A stretch of 64,000 bases of DNA from Setophaga petechia (taxonomy: Eukaryota; Chordata; Aves; Passeriformes; Parulidae): NCBI GenBank assembly GCA_024362935.1, contig JANCRA010000009.1:16127572-16191571 (forward strand), in the 5' to 3' direction. Numbering within the stretch: position 1 is the first letter of the stretch; every line of letters begins with the position of its first letter. Shown here piece after piece: positions 46,861-60,087 of the stretch. Made by a program: the position numbers and the translations under genes. The notes beneath the pieces are model-generated. The model had not been told where the DNA came from. It searched no databases and worked only from the letters and a program-made list of their open reading frames with translations.

Positions 46861-49800
46861 TTGGTCACTGAGCCAAATTCATGCTGACCCTAGAAATGCT
46901 CTTTGTTTCCCATATTCACTTTCTCTCTTCTGCTTTCTTCACAGACACTTTGATATCTTTGGTGCAGGATCCCTGAGCGGGACACACGAGGGAGGATCAA
47001 TCCCAGCACCAGAAGGGCAGCAGGCAGATGAGGATACTGGGAATATGCAGCAGTCTCTGTGGGGATTTCACTGGTTCTCCCAAGCTCAGAGTCAGCTGTG
47101 GGGCAGCCTGGGCTGACCCACTGGAAACAGTACATGGGAGAAAGTTGTAAGGATCTTTACAATGACAATATTTTTTATTATAACGACAATTTTTTTCTAT
47201 TTTCCAACGTAAAAATATCTAACACTCCTGTTAGCAATATCTTGATAATGAATAACTGATACCATTCCTATTTTGCACAACACCATTCTCCACATTTTTA
47301 TATGCACATGCACACATACATCTAATACAAAATCTTCTGTTAAGATCCTCACCAGCTAAAAACCTTTTGAGCTGCCACTACTCGTGTGAAAGCTTATTAC
47401 AGTTTCTGTCACCTGAGTTCTAACTGACATTCACATTACAAAACCTACTGATCCTATTTTAAAGGACTTTTAAAGATCTGAACACAAAAATAAACACATG
47501 GATACCTCAGAAAATGGTAATGGATTCACTTCTGTCCTTGATCACTTGAGTCACATTTCCCACTGAGCTGCCTTCATGGGACCAAGGGCAAAACTAATCT
47601 CGGTGAGTTTATATTAGAATAGCACTTAGATAAATAAACCAAGCTTGGGAGCAGTAGGTAATCAAAACTGAGCACAGCACTACAGGAAAATGGAGGCTCA
47701 GATGTAGTTTAATGCTGAAGACAGGCACGGCCTACTCTCCTGGTATGTAATCTAATATCCTCTTCTAAAGCTGGACAATAACGATATGTTTATTTAACCG
47801 TTTCACCAAGGCCTCCGCTTCCATGTCGGGAGCAGTGTCCTGACACTGGCATACTGAAAGAATTTTAAGGAAACGGAGTGATCATCCTTAAAGTCACCAT
47901 AAAAAATGGTATGCACTTTCATCTTTGCTCACATAAGGCACTGAACTTGCATTTGGCCACATGCCTTTCAAACTTGTCTTGTTTGGAAGGCCATCTGTCA
48001 CTTTTACACAATGCTTTATCAGCATTTGAGACATGTTCAGTGTCTCAGCCCCTTCACTTCTACCAAAGCAAATGTACTGGTCCAAAGGAAACAATGAAAA
48101 AACATGAATTTTCATTTTACTAAGAATAGCTAATTTGTGGGGACCTTCACACCTGTGAAATTTCCCCTGTCTCAGGCATTCTGTAATCAATGCATTCTGC
48201 AATAGGCCCAGTGTTCTCTCTGTTGAACTGGCTTAAACCTGAAATGTCTACTTCTGAGGGGAAAATACAGATGGGATACTTGCTCAAGTTGTACAGTGGA
48301 CAAATCCTTTTGTAATTAAGGTACACACTTGTATTTCCTGCAATGAACAAGGGAATGAAAAAATAATTACAGTAATTTAGTAAATAGGTTTACTAGTCTT
48401 TTGGAAATGGGTTCTAAGAAAATAAGGCTTGTGTTTGAAGATAAATTCCTTAGCTTTCACTCTGTCAACATATAATAACAAGCTGAAACCATACAAAAGA
48501 ACAAAGAAGGTAAGCAAATCACATCTCACTCCAGAATTTTTTCCTTACAAAATAGCATATTGTTCCTTTGTGTTGTAAGTCAGAGGGCTGATTTCAAACA
48601 GTACTTCTAATAGGCCAGTCTGAGACTAGTATCAAGTAATCAAGTAGGATTTCTGAGAAGCTTTCTGTAAAAACAAAACTGGTCAGAGTATGTTTGAGGG
48701 CAAGCTCAGAACACCAAATGCTTTTAATCTAATAGTTCCTTGCAATACATAAGAAAACTGTTGGTTTGGTTTTTTCCAGAGCACGGTGTCCTAACTCAAA
48801 AACCTCCTGGTTGCACACTAATGCAGTGCGATCACAGCCCAGCCTGCTTTTGATGTCTGTACTGGTGCTGTACAGGGGCTGTCACTGGGAATTTCATCTC
48901 AGTACTTTACTCAAAGATGGACCCTTCAGACACCACCCAGAAAACAATCTGGAACAGAAGTCCATTTTCATATCTTTCCTTTTCTTCCTTTTGACTTATC
49001 AATGCCTAAAAACTTGGAAGCATTGGTACTGGAAAAGATTTATCATAAATTTGTCCTTGACATGGTGTGGCTCACAGACAGATTGCTAACCCTTTGGCCA
49101 AATGCAATTATCAAGCTTGAAAGTAATCCACAAACTTATAACTATATTTTGAAGGGATCCACAAACTCATGGTATAATATTTCCCCTGGAAGTTATTGTC
49201 CCAGCATAAGAAGATGAGGAATCAACTCCTCCCAAGCAGTTCTAGGCTAAGGGCCACACACAGGAACCAATGTGCACCATTCCTGGTGGAAATGTTGGAC
49301 CTGATACGCAGGGTGAGAGAGAAAGTGAGACAAGTCTCCCAGGTTTCAATTCACAGGCATCTGGGGTGAAGCCTGGACATAAGTCATCCAACACCCACCA
49401 GTGCAGGGAGAAAGTGGTTCACCAACACTGCACAGAAAGCCCACCTGAGCATGGTCTGACAGGCCAGGATCTGAAGCCTCTGCACTTTTCTATTTCACAG
49501 TTTGGTGTTGACAAGTCTGCATATCTACCCTCAGTCAACCTAATCAGCAGTCCAGGGTCTGTAGAGTACCCCAAGGAGTAACTTGTTCTTCTGTGTCGTT
49601 GTCTAAGAAGCTCTAATTGGGATATGCATGTAATTTTATGAATAAGACACTTCTGAAGACAACAGCCTCTGTTTTAAGCACCATCCAGGTAGTGGTGGGA
49701 AAACTACAAGTCCAAATGCAAAGAACTATCACCTCTGTTGCACCCATGCAGAACTGATGTTGGTGGCTTAATTAGGGAAATATCATCACTAGTGCCAACT

Positions 49801-51150
49801 CTGATTGCTAATGTTATTTCTTTTGATCCACCTCTCTGGTTGATCTGGCCTGCCATGGCTTTGGTGTCACTTGGCTTTGGTCTCACTTATCTAACAAGTA
49901 AGGTGTTAGTGGGTATACATTTATATTATACTTCTTAAGTACAATTTTTCATTTGAGGGATTCCAGAGTATAGGCCAGATATGGGACCAAATCTGCAATT
50001 GCTCCTTGTATGAAACACTTCTTTGCCTCAGTGCAGTCTTGGTCCTGGGAGTTATTTTACATTGAATGTAAAAACTGTCCAGTGACATTAGTAAAATCCA
50101 TATTTCTCATATCTCCTACCATGTTAAAAGAAAATGAAGCATCAAAAGCAAACCTTTCAAGACCACTGGTAATTGCTGCCAGAATTTTACACGAGGATAA
50201 AGAATGCATTTAGGTTACTTCTGCGTCAGCAGACGAGTATTCAGTGAGCTTCTCAGTTTGATAAGAGACAAGTTGCTTACTGGCTTCTCAGGATGTAAAA
50301 CATATGAAATGCCTCACTGAGCATCAAAGGTATCTGACAGAGAGTCGACCCTGTGGATAACAGTGCCACAGCAGGACACAACTCACTGCAGAGTGCCAAA
50401 GGAACCACTGAGTCACTCAAGTTGCCAGAGTAAGTATCTGGGAAAAAAAAATGAAGAAAACCTTGTTAAATCTCGTGCTAACTGAAATGCTGGTTCTTTT
50501 AGGGGTTAAAATTCTCTTCTGTCTCATGTACAATACCAAACACTTTTGCCTTTATTGTTACACTTTCCTCCTACTACTTGCCTCCTTCCCTTCTTATGGC
50601 ATCTCATTTTTTTAATTTAGGGACTCAGAAATTGTCAAGAAACGTGCATGATCTGTTTAATAGCAGGGTTGGTAGCCCTGAGTCCAGTTTAAATAAATTA
50701 CACCAGAAAGCTTCTGAACCCAGAGATGTCCTGTTTGGCAACACGTTAAAAAAAGATGCTAGAGAAGAGGTGCTCCTGTCCCATCAGTTTTACCCTGCAT
50801 TGTCCCTTCCCAGTTTCACCTTCGTGTACTAAAGCCATTGCACAGTGGAGTGGAGGTGGCTCAGCAGACTGCAGAAGAGGCCAGAGCAATCAGACAGGCA
50901 ATGGAAAGATTTATGGTTTCTCAATGTGCACCTGAGACACATCAAATATTTGCACATTTTAGGAACACAGCTGTGAAGCTAAGATTCAATCTGGCTCTAA
51001 AATATTTTATGTGAACAAAAACCACTGCCTAACAGGCTGAATAGCAAAGGGGTGATTGATTTAACTGGAATGAATTATGACAGTCTTTCCAATTTCTCCA
51101 CTGAAGTAAAACAGAAGCCTAGTTTTCTTCATTTTACTCATTGTCATGAT

Positions 51151-51176
51151 TAATAACAACAACAATAATAACAATG
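51151..51176 (+). repeat. Imperfect AAC/AAT microsatellite
   Basis: TAATAACAACAACAATAATAACAATG, interrupted units of AAC and AAT. Confidence 0.85.
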
Positions 51177-52672
51177 TTATTCCTCAAAATTCCTTCACAT
51201 CTGGGGAACAATTTGACATGTCACAAGTTAAAATGAATTTGAAAATATTACAAAAATAAAAGACAAGTATGCAAAATTGTAAAGGTACCAACAGTTGCTG
51301 ACAAAAGCCATTTGCAATAGAAAGTTTTCATTGTTTTGTCACACAAATCAATAGCATAATCACTAGAAAAGAAGATTCTGTGTATTTGGCACTGAAAAGG
51401 CTAAACACAGAAGTGGAATTTCTGGAATCCATAGCCCACCCTTCTCAGGCAGAGAAGAAACAATGCTATGTCATGGAACCTTAAGAAGCAAAAAAGCCTA
51501 TAGAGTCTGATATAAATGCAGTCAGCTTGAGTGCTTCAGATATGGGTAGAAGGGCCAGGGTCCTTCCATCTTCACAGCTCTTGTGTCAGATATGTGTGAC
51601 TTACAGTGTTTCACTAACAAAACCAATTATCCAACTGTTAAGGCTGTTTTTAGAGTATTAAAGGCAAATATTTCAGAGCTGGGCAGTGCTAACAGTGGTC
51701 TGTACTAACTGGTCTCTTTGTGCCCATGCATTTTGACCCAGTCTGTCATTAAATAATCCATTTCAGTGTTACCCTGTGGAACCACTGTTTTGTACAGTGC
51801 ATGGAACACAACTTCTCTGCTGCTGTCAGGGAACTTGGTGAGATGAGATTTGGGGGGCTCCTCACTCTGGGGCCCTTCCCACACAATTCAAGCCTAAGTG
51901 ACAGAGGGCTATCACTAGCTGGACTTCAAGGTCAGCAGTGAACCACTTCCTAAATGAAAAGGTGCCTGACAGAACAGTTTCATTGGGAACCACTCTCATT
52001 GCCTTCTTGGCTGTGTTACTTCTCATCTTTTTCAATACAGGAGGAAAACTCCCCAAAACTCCCAAAAAATGTTTTTCAGTGTGATTTTGTGTGTTTTTTT
52101 CTGATGCCATCTGCTTGAACATTTTTCTTATATCCTGATTTTTGCTTCTGGACCTTTCATCTGCCCCATGGATCTGTGAGAAATCACAGATATCTTGGCT
52201 TCTTTGCCTTGGCCATGCTCCTCAGAAGGCTGAATCTCCCATTTTAACTGGTACCTAACCTTACTTTGCCCAGTCATTTCCTCCAAAAAATGGTGAAGAT
52301 GCCCTAGAATTGCCCCAAGCTATTTTCCACCTCCCTAGTTTAACCACACGTAGCAGTCCCAGGAAAAGAAACCATCCCCAAGAATCCCTGGCTGGGAGAG
52401 AAGACTGTGAACTTTCTGCTTGGGAACTGGGAACACATTCCCTGGGCATTCACAGCAACCACAATAAATTTAAGTTCAGACCCCCACAGATTGTGCAGAG
52501 AGCCTTTTTACTGAGATCTGTGTCTGTGCTGGGCATATGCAAGGTGATTTTATGGCTCAGGAAAGTGAGGGTGTATTGCACTACAACCCTACAGCTCAGA
52601 CATCACCTTGCCAAAAGTTAAGTATTTTCTTCTAAGCACAGGCTTGGAAGAAAATCCCAAATAACCAAATGG

Positions 52673-52686
52673 AAAAAAAAAAAAAA
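52673..52686 (+). repeat. A14 homopolymer
   Basis: Run of 14 A followed by GAAGAAAA. No retroposed gene is visible upstream. Confidence 0.95.
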
Positions 52687-53998
52687 GAAGAAAATACCCT
52701 AGGATCACTTTCTCCTGAAAATGTATGTCTTTCTTCAGCCTTATTCTCAGAGAAGGCTTGGTAGAATTCAAACCCTGTACTAATTTTCAGCTTGATGTAG
52801 ATACCCAGCACAAACAGATATCAATAGCAAAGTCTTGAGTAAATTAAGCTTGTATTGCACAATGACATAGTAGAGTCAGAAAAGCCAGTTGTGTTGCATC
52901 TGTTATCTGGTTCAATGTGTCTGACATCTGGAATGTTAAACTGCCATTCTGATTTTTTGTTAAATTTTTGTAAAATTAGATTTCTTGTGTCTTTTTTGTT
53001 TAAGATCTCTGAGGGAACATTCACAGTCTTGGCAGCTTGTGCTATCTCAGCTCTAATAATGCCCGTATTTTGAGAGACAAAATGTACATTGATCATGCTG
53101 AGGATTCCTGTTTCACCAGATGCATTGTTTCAGGCCTTTGTGATTTCATACTGGATTTCATCTCTTCTGAAAAGAAAAGAGAGACATGTAAGAGAGGTTC
53201 AGGAACATTTTTCCCATGAATATATTTGTCTAAAATATGATTAAAAGGGCCTGCTAGGGAGAAAATGCAGTATTTTTTCTTTTAAAAATTAACATGTGGT
53301 TACAGCTAGGTCAAAATTGATTTTTGCATGCTCAGTTTATTACATATTTCTGAGGATTTTATTTTTGTGCTCATGCAGTAGCACAGCAAAGGGACTCTGG
53401 CTTAATTGCTCTCAGGAAGAGATTTGGAATAAGAGCCTTGAAAAATTTCTTAATGATCCTGAACTGCTGTTTTTTTTTTTCTCTCCAGACTAAAAGCTGT
53501 GGAGATCAAAGATGAATGGAGATGTTGGGGTGAGCAGAAAGCAACTGTAATGTTTCCTTTTTGCATTCAGAAATGTCAGATATTTAGACTGCTGCAAAAA
53601 TGAGGGAGGAAAATTATAATGTCTCTCTATTCACCCAGAACCAATGGAAATCTGACTTGTGACTCTTCTCATATAGAAAATAACCAATCTGTCAACAAAG
53701 CCCTACTTAATGAAATCCTCGTTTTGTGCTCCACATTGGCTTTTATATAAAAGTGTTGACTGACAAGCTTATTTGGTGTTAGTTTAGGGGTTTCTTGGAA
53801 GGAAATAACTTGCCTGAATCACTTCTAAAAATCAACAAAATTAACAAAATACAAACCAACAACGTCCAGTGGCAACACTAGGTTAGCAGAGCTGCTCTGG
53901 ATTGCATGGTTGTAGCCATCAAACTCTCAGCACCAGACCACAGAGCAAAGGAAAGAAGACAGAGCAGAAAACTATAAATACTACAGGTTAAAAAAATG

Positions 53999-54037
53999 CT
54001 CTTTCTCCCCCTTCTTTTCTCTTCTTTTCTTTTCCTC
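53999..54037 (+). repeat. Pure pyrimidine tract, partly mirror-symmetric
   Basis: Thirty-nine consecutive pyrimidines with repeated CTTTTCT words (TCTTTTCTCTTCTTTTCT reads the same in both directions). Such mirror tracts can form triple-stranded DNA under supercoiling. Confidence 0.85.
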
Positions 54038-54189
54038 GCATTTACTTTCCTCACACATACTTTGGCATTTATCTACCCTGACAAGCCTCATTTCTCCTTT
54101 TAAAAGAATGCATAAATGAGCTATGAATATTTGATCCTTTTTTAAACAAATATTTTGGCTTGACAAGTCGCAGCAGATAAGGCTACCCA

Positions 54190-54445
54190 AGATGGTAGCC
54201 AGCTGCTCAGGGGAGGGAGTGTAGGTAGAGCTGGGGCCAGCGTTGGAGGCAGCACCTTTCCCAGGCTGCAGTGTGGGGCAGGACATCACCCCACAGCCAC
54301 CCTCCTGTCCTGCTGCACACCTTCAGCTCTTCCTCAGGCTGTCCCAAGGCTGCAGGTGATCCTGCAGATTGGTGCTGGAGGACAGCCCTGCCATGCCTGG
54401 GCCCCACCTCAGCAGTCCTGCTGACTTCAGTGGGAATAATCATGG
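54190..54445. other. GC-rich block of unknown origin
   Basis: CCCACAGCCACCCTCCTGTC and similar words make this segment clearly richer in G and C than its flanks, but CpG is scarce, so it is not an island. Two overlapping minus frames (102 and 78 codons) are unrecognised. The end, TGACTTCAGTGGGAATAAT, resembles the core of the ancient repeats listed elsewhere. Confidence 0.35.
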
Positions 54446-55038
54446 CTTAGAGCCAAGCACCTCTGTGTGTCCTTTCAGGACCATGGTTTAGACAGCACAT
54501 AATTCCCTCTGTTAGGGCTTTCAGGAGGTTTTTCTCTGTGTTACTGGGTAATTTAGCTGACTGTAGTCAATTCAGATTAGCTGCTTTGTAGAGAACCAAC
54601 CAGTCTTACACCATAGTGAAATTTACCAAAAGAAAATAATAAAGGGCTTTTTTGGGTACACCTGCGTGGGTTTGTTCACATTGTGTTTCAGGCTTCATTT
54701 GCAAGTATACTGTAATCTGCAGAAATAATTTCCAGGTATTCTACTGTGCTGATACTTTGAGCCAGTGACAAATACACTGATTTTCAAGAAATACCCACTT
54801 ACATCTGTTTTTCACTAAAATTGTGAGCATCTGAATGTTGCATTTGAATGATGGCACATGGATTTAGCTAACATCCTCCTTTTCCCTTGTTTAAAAAAAA
54901 GCTATTTTAGGTATATTTTTAATGGCATAATATAGGTGACTTTCAGGGATTTTATCTTGCCATTGAATTTCAATTTAAAATTGTATTTTGGGGAAAAATC
55001 ATTGGGTGAAATAATTAAGAAAATAAGGCTCTTATTCC

Positions 55039-55051
55039 TTTTTTTTTTTTT
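55039..55051 (+). repeat. T13 homopolymer
   Basis: Run of 13 T between CTTATTCC and CTACACTTG. Confidence 0.93.
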
Positions 55052-55335
55052 CTACACTTGTCGTGATGGACAATGTAAAAAGAATAGTACCCATTTTCTT
55101 GGTAAGGGGGAAAAACCCCAAAGTTAAAGTGACTTACTAGATTTAATTTCCTTTTCAAAAACTCAGGGGAGAATTTTTGGCTTTGCATAAGTTTGTATCA
55201 TGGAGAGATAATAACACATGATTCATTGGAATTGGTACAGGGTGCCCTTGACTTCAGAAGACTTTCCATTTCTCAGGAGGAAAATAGTTATTGACTGGGG
55301 AAATCTTTTTACTGAGGTACCTCTTTCCTGTGTGC

Positions 55336-55378
55336 TTTTCTTTCTTTCTTTTTTTTTAATATAATATATATAATTATA
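55336..55378 (+). repeat. TTTC/T-run passing into AT repeat
   Basis: CTTTTCTTTCTTTCTT and a T run are followed by AATATAATATATATAATTAT. A compound simple repeat. Confidence 0.88.
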
Positions 55379-57861
55379 CCAGGTTTTTGAACATTGGGCA
55401 AGGCTGAAAATTACTGATAAGCACAGGTACAGGGAACAATTTAATCACTGCATTAAAAATCTTGTCTGGGACATTACTTGATTTCCACAGAAGACTCCAG
55501 CAAAAGATTCATATCAATCCAGTTTCCAAATATTGCAACCTCCTGCATCAGCTGAGGGGCAGTGCTAATTCATCATAGCACTGCTATGGGAATCTTCCAG
55601 AATGTTTTTCCTTTAGATACATATCCTCAGCCATTAGACCCTGGTCAACACATTCTGAAGGGGCAAAGTCCCCTGAAATATTGAAGAATTCATTGCAGTT
55701 CATATATAAAGAACATCAGGACTAGCATTCAAATATTCTCCAGTGGAAAAGGAAAAAAAAAGAAAATTGCAGCCCATAAACAGTAAAAATGTCACAGAAA
55801 TACGCTTTCCCTTGCTGCATTGTTTGGGGAGCTTTTGTGGAAAGATGGTGGGATTGGTGAGAGAATGTGCTTTTTTGAATATATAGTATACATTCCTTTG
55901 TATAAGGCTTCCACAGATGAAAGTGCTCATGGTAATGTACTCCTGTGACATTCTGTTTGAAAATATTACTCTTTCTTCAAAGAAGAGAAAGGGAGAAGCT
56001 GTAGCTTTAAATTGTATGAGCATGGGAAAATCAGGCATGGTAATAAAAGTGGATGTTTGAGTGTGTCAGATAAAATTTATTAGATAGGGGTCTCCAGCTC
56101 AGTGCATTCCTATGCAAAATTCTTGGTCAGCTGCCAGAAAGTGAATTCTGAGCATTAGCACAGTAGAAAATATTTATATTGGTGTAAGGCTGCTGGCTGT
56201 GATATGCTTCTGCTCTTTTAAAATAGCTTGCCACAAATTCAGAGATGTCAATAGAGGTCAAACTGTAGGGAACTACACAATTTAATGAATCAGTTATATG
56301 CTTCCACACAATCAGTAATACCATTGTGGAAAAAAATGAATTATTAACATGTGAAAATAATTCTGCAACAACACATACAGTAGCAATCAGGGTTATGTTT
56401 CTAAAAATGTTCAGTCAATCTAATTGCTTTCCCAGTAAAGTCAGCACAACAGAATCTCTTTTGTTATGCACTTTTTAGTTTTGAGCATTATCTCCAGTAT
56501 ATTTGACTGTGTGAAGACATTCCTTAGCACACCTTAGCTCTGGCTTCACTTTGATACTACTGTCAGATCACATTTAGTTAAAACTGAATCCATGAAGAAG
56601 AATGTTAAATAATTTCCAAATACATTTGATTGCTTTTACTTGATGAAGGCCCACACTTTATATCAGTTCTATTTGCAATGAGTAGGGCTACCTCAAGATT
56701 ATTTTCTTCTTGCATCTGAATTTTGGCCCAAATTCTGATAATACCTCTTCAAGATTTTTTTAAAACTGTCCTATTTGAAGGAGTCATGCTACCCTCCACA
56801 AAGCATAGGCACAAAGACCTGTTTGAGGCAATATTTCACTGAGGCACGTCTCTCTTCCCTATGATTTGCTTGTGCATGTAGCACTCGTGGGTACTTCCCT
56901 TAGAATTTAAGAGAAAAAAACCCCTGGCCTAACTCCACCTCCTGCCCAGAGCTGTTTGCTGTGCCACAGGAACCAGATGTCTCTGGTTTTGGTGTGGTCT
57001 CACGGGGTGAGTATGAACAGGCAGAGGTAGAGCAGCGTTAATAGTCAGCAACTGAATTTCTATTTCTCCGAGGAATACTGACACAAAATAAAAGGCTGAC
57101 CCTAAATCTATTTAATCTTAGCCCATTTTGCTCTCAAAAAATGAAACCAAAACCACGTATAAATCATCTAATAAACACTGAAGCTTCAACTATTCTTTCA
57201 AAATATGAATTTTTTAACTATGATCCTGCAGGCAAAATGGCAAAATAATTACTTGTTCTTTTGGGTTTTTGACAGCACTTGATCCTTGAGAATTTATCTT
57301 TTAACAACAGGAAAAATAGAAGATAAATATAAGGTCTTGATTACTCTGCCATTTTTAGAGCAGAATGCTTTTTTCATTTTCAGTTCTGGCTTTCTGAGAA
57401 GTCATACTTCTTTTGGTTTACAAAGATGCTCACCTCCTTTTAACTTATATTGAGCAGAACAGAAAAAATTTCCCAGCATCAACCCTAGCTTCCACAGACT
57501 ATTTGTATCAGTCAGACTAACAGCTGTTTGGTGAATTTAAACTGGTCACAGTTTCCCATTCATTCAAATTCTGTTATTTAAGAAAACATCCAGCTAACTC
57601 TCAATTAAAGCTAGCATATTCACTTCACAGAAATTTTAGAAATAGACAAGCCAAACACAAACTAAGGGCCATGTTCCACATCTGGTTCTCAAATTTTAGA
57701 AGAACAATGTAAGTTTTCAGAGAGGTTGAAAGGACCATCCAAAAATAGAACCTGGAGTTATATATAAATAGAGAAACTGGGCTGAATGATAAATCATCTA
57801 CTCTCCTTAAGCACATTTCTAAGTCAATATTAATACTTCAAATGACAAATGAACCTATAAT

Positions 57862-57930
57862 GGAATCATAGAATGGAATCATAGAATAGTTTGGGCTGGA
57901 AGGGATCTCCAAAAACCATCTTGAAAAATA
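57862..57930 (-). mobile_element. CR1 LINE, very short 3' tail
   Basis: GGAATCATAGAAT is present twice in tandem, followed by AGTTTGGGCTGGAAGGGATCT and CCATCTTG, which matches the complement of the last 60 or so bases of CR1. Similarity becomes weak after about 57930, although TGCCACTGATGGGAATGG could be a decayed continuation to about 57970. It is an extreme 5' truncation, common for this family. Confidence 0.85.
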
Positions 57931-58024
57931 ATGCCACTGATGGGAATGGTACTCACATCGAACACCAACAGATTTTGCTAGGCTATGTCACAAAGATATT
58001 TTCTTAATGCATTTTAGCAGTAGC

Positions 58025-58085
58025 ACATCTTAGTTAATTAAATATGCATGATTGCTTAAGCTGATTCAGGAGTCTGTTGGGAACA
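58025..58085. promoter_or_regulatory. Candidate homeodomain/POU motif cluster
   Basis: TTAATTAA (58034-58041) abuts ATATGCAT (58042-58049) and is followed by GATTGC and GCTGATTCAG. The overlapping homeodomain and POU-like words in this short span look like a conserved element core, but AT-rich sequence yields such words by chance. Confidence 0.18.
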
Positions 58086-59701
58086 AACATATATGGAAGC
58101 TGCTGTGTGCATTTAGACTGCTGCACTGTAGCTGGTGCGCAGAATTCCTGACAGAGAGTAAAGTGTGTTAAACCTCTGTCAGTGAATTTTAAGCTAGCAT
58201 GTCTTATCTTCTAGTTTTATCAAGAAAACTGTATTCATTTGTACCATTAGCACTAACTCTTTCCCCTCTGTGATAGTTCATTAAATGTAAGATGTAACTT
58301 AAACACAGCAAGCAAAAAAAACAAGAAGAAACCACACTCCTGTTCTGAGAACTGCCATACATCTCTGTCTTCATTTTCCTCTCTTGATTTGCAAAGCCGC
58401 AGGTAGCGCATTATCTCCTCCTTAGAGGAAACATTGTTCTCATCAGACAAGTCACTTTTGAGGTTGAAAACTCAAAATAATGAGCTCAGAATATTCACTG
58501 AACCACACAGTTATTTGAGAAGCTTAGCTTCCACTCTGTAGAAGGAATAAATCCATGAAGTAGTAAAATTCACTCTTCTTATAGAGAAATTCTTTCTCCC
58601 AGATTGTAAGCAAAAAATATTTCATAAGTGGTTCTGTAGGATTCTTTGGTCTCATGAGAATGGATTTTATTTGTAAAACACAGTGAATATATATGTGAGG
58701 AAGGATATTTTTATTTTTGCTTGCAAGAAACAAGATTTCATATATTGCTTTGAAAAGTACTTCTTGTACATCTGTGGCAAAATTACTAAATGGGACCATC
58801 ACGTTTCAGTTTAGTTTTTGGTGTCTCAATATAATTTTTGCCATATTTCAGGAGGCACAGTGATTCATGGAAACCTAGTAGAAGTTGCAACCACACAGGA
58901 CTTCATGTCACGAAAAGAAGAGTTGGAATTAGAGTAAATATCTGCTCTAAAGCCTGAGGTACATTTCTGCTAGAGTGAATTAGAGAACTTACTGGCACAT
59001 CTCCATAAACATGAGTCTGTACTAGGAAATAGTTAATCTTTCATTACATTGGATAGCCTTGTGGGATTGCTTTAGTGATTCATTATAGAAATCAAAGTAA
59101 ATTCTAAAGTATTGTGCAGTTTGGCTCATCCAGTTGGAAAAACCCTAATGATCAAAAAAGCATGTGTTTTTACTCAGATATGTTTTATGACATGACTGTA
59201 AAATGTACCTACCACAGTTTTTCATTGTTTCACAGACAATAAGCACAGTCATTTTCAGGTTTCTATTGTTCTGCAGCTAAAGCCAGGAACGTCCCCTTGC
59301 TCATTGACATGAGTGACATCTACATTTACATCCAGCAAAGAGGCATGATTAATTACTATGTTTGATAAATAAACTTTATTCTTTAAACCTATAGAAATTA
59401 TAGCATTGCATTTGAGACATAGGTCTGAAGAGTATGTCAGCTTTTCAAACATAAACAACAATGTCTGAGAATTTATAACTTGGCAGAAAGGTCTTTTTGA
59501 ACTAAATCTGAACATTTATGCTTGTATCCAGAAATAATTTATTTTCTGATGTCTGCCAGCCTTACTCAGACAAGGTGGTGCTTCAAATAAATGACTTCCA
59601 TTCATTTCAATGGGAACAAACAGGTAGGAAAGATATTCTGAATTATTTAAAAACTTTATTTCAACAATTTAATTTCATAAGAGGAGCAGATGAGGACACA
59701 G
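58086..59701. other. Non-coding AT-rich DNA
   Basis: Frames below 93 codons, no repeat recognised. Confidence 0.7.
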
Positions 59702-60087
59702 CTTGTTCAGCCTGGAGAAGAAGAGATTGAGAGAAGACCTCATTGCAGTCAGCAACTTCCTCATGAGGGGAAGAGGAAGGGCAGGCACTGATCTCTTCTA
59801 TGTGGTGACAGGACCCAAGCGAATGGCCTGAAGTTGCATCAGGGATAGTTCGGGCTGGGCATTAGAAAAAGGTTCTTCACCCAGAGGGTGGCTGGGCAAT
59901 GGCACAGGCTCCCCAGGGAAGTGGTCACAGCACCAGCCTGACAGAGCTCAAGAAGTGCTTGGACAGTGCTTTCAGGCATGTGATGTGATTCTTGGGGTGT
60001 CATTTAGAGAGCCAGGTGTTGAACTTGATGATACTGATGAGTCTCTTCGAACTCAGGATATTCTATGATTCTGTGATTCTATGATTT
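59702..60087 (+). mobile_element. CR1 LINE, 5'-truncated, plus strand
   Basis: The element starts abruptly at TTGTTCAGCCTGGAGAAG and continues with GGAGACCTCATTGC-like sequence, GAATGGCCTGAAGTTGC, a GGTTCTTCACCCAGAGGGT block and CCCAGGGAAGTGGTC. It ends in TTCTATGATTCTGTGATTCTATGATT, the CR1 3' signature. Only the 3' untranslated part is present. This is the only plus-oriented CR1 in the window. Its age cannot be judged without an alignment, but the terminal repeats are well kept. Confidence 0.94.

Larger units (their letters stand above)
46861..53990. other. Non-coding DNA
   Basis: Several frames of 100-107 codons (47894-48202 minus, 48766-49089 plus, 49270-49581 plus, 52310-52621 plus) have no recognised domain and no splice context that I can defend. 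No mobile element is visible. Confidence 0.65.
54446..57861. other. Non-coding AT-rich DNA
   Basis: Contains the T13 and compound simple repeats. The longest frame (112 codons, minus, 55700-56038) is unrecognised. Confidence 0.7.

Noticed and set aside
46700..47116. 138-codon plus-strand frame as a membrane protein
   Set aside because: Its Ser/Pro/Leu/Phe-rich start comes from the pyrimidine-rich tract, which cannot easily make stop codons.
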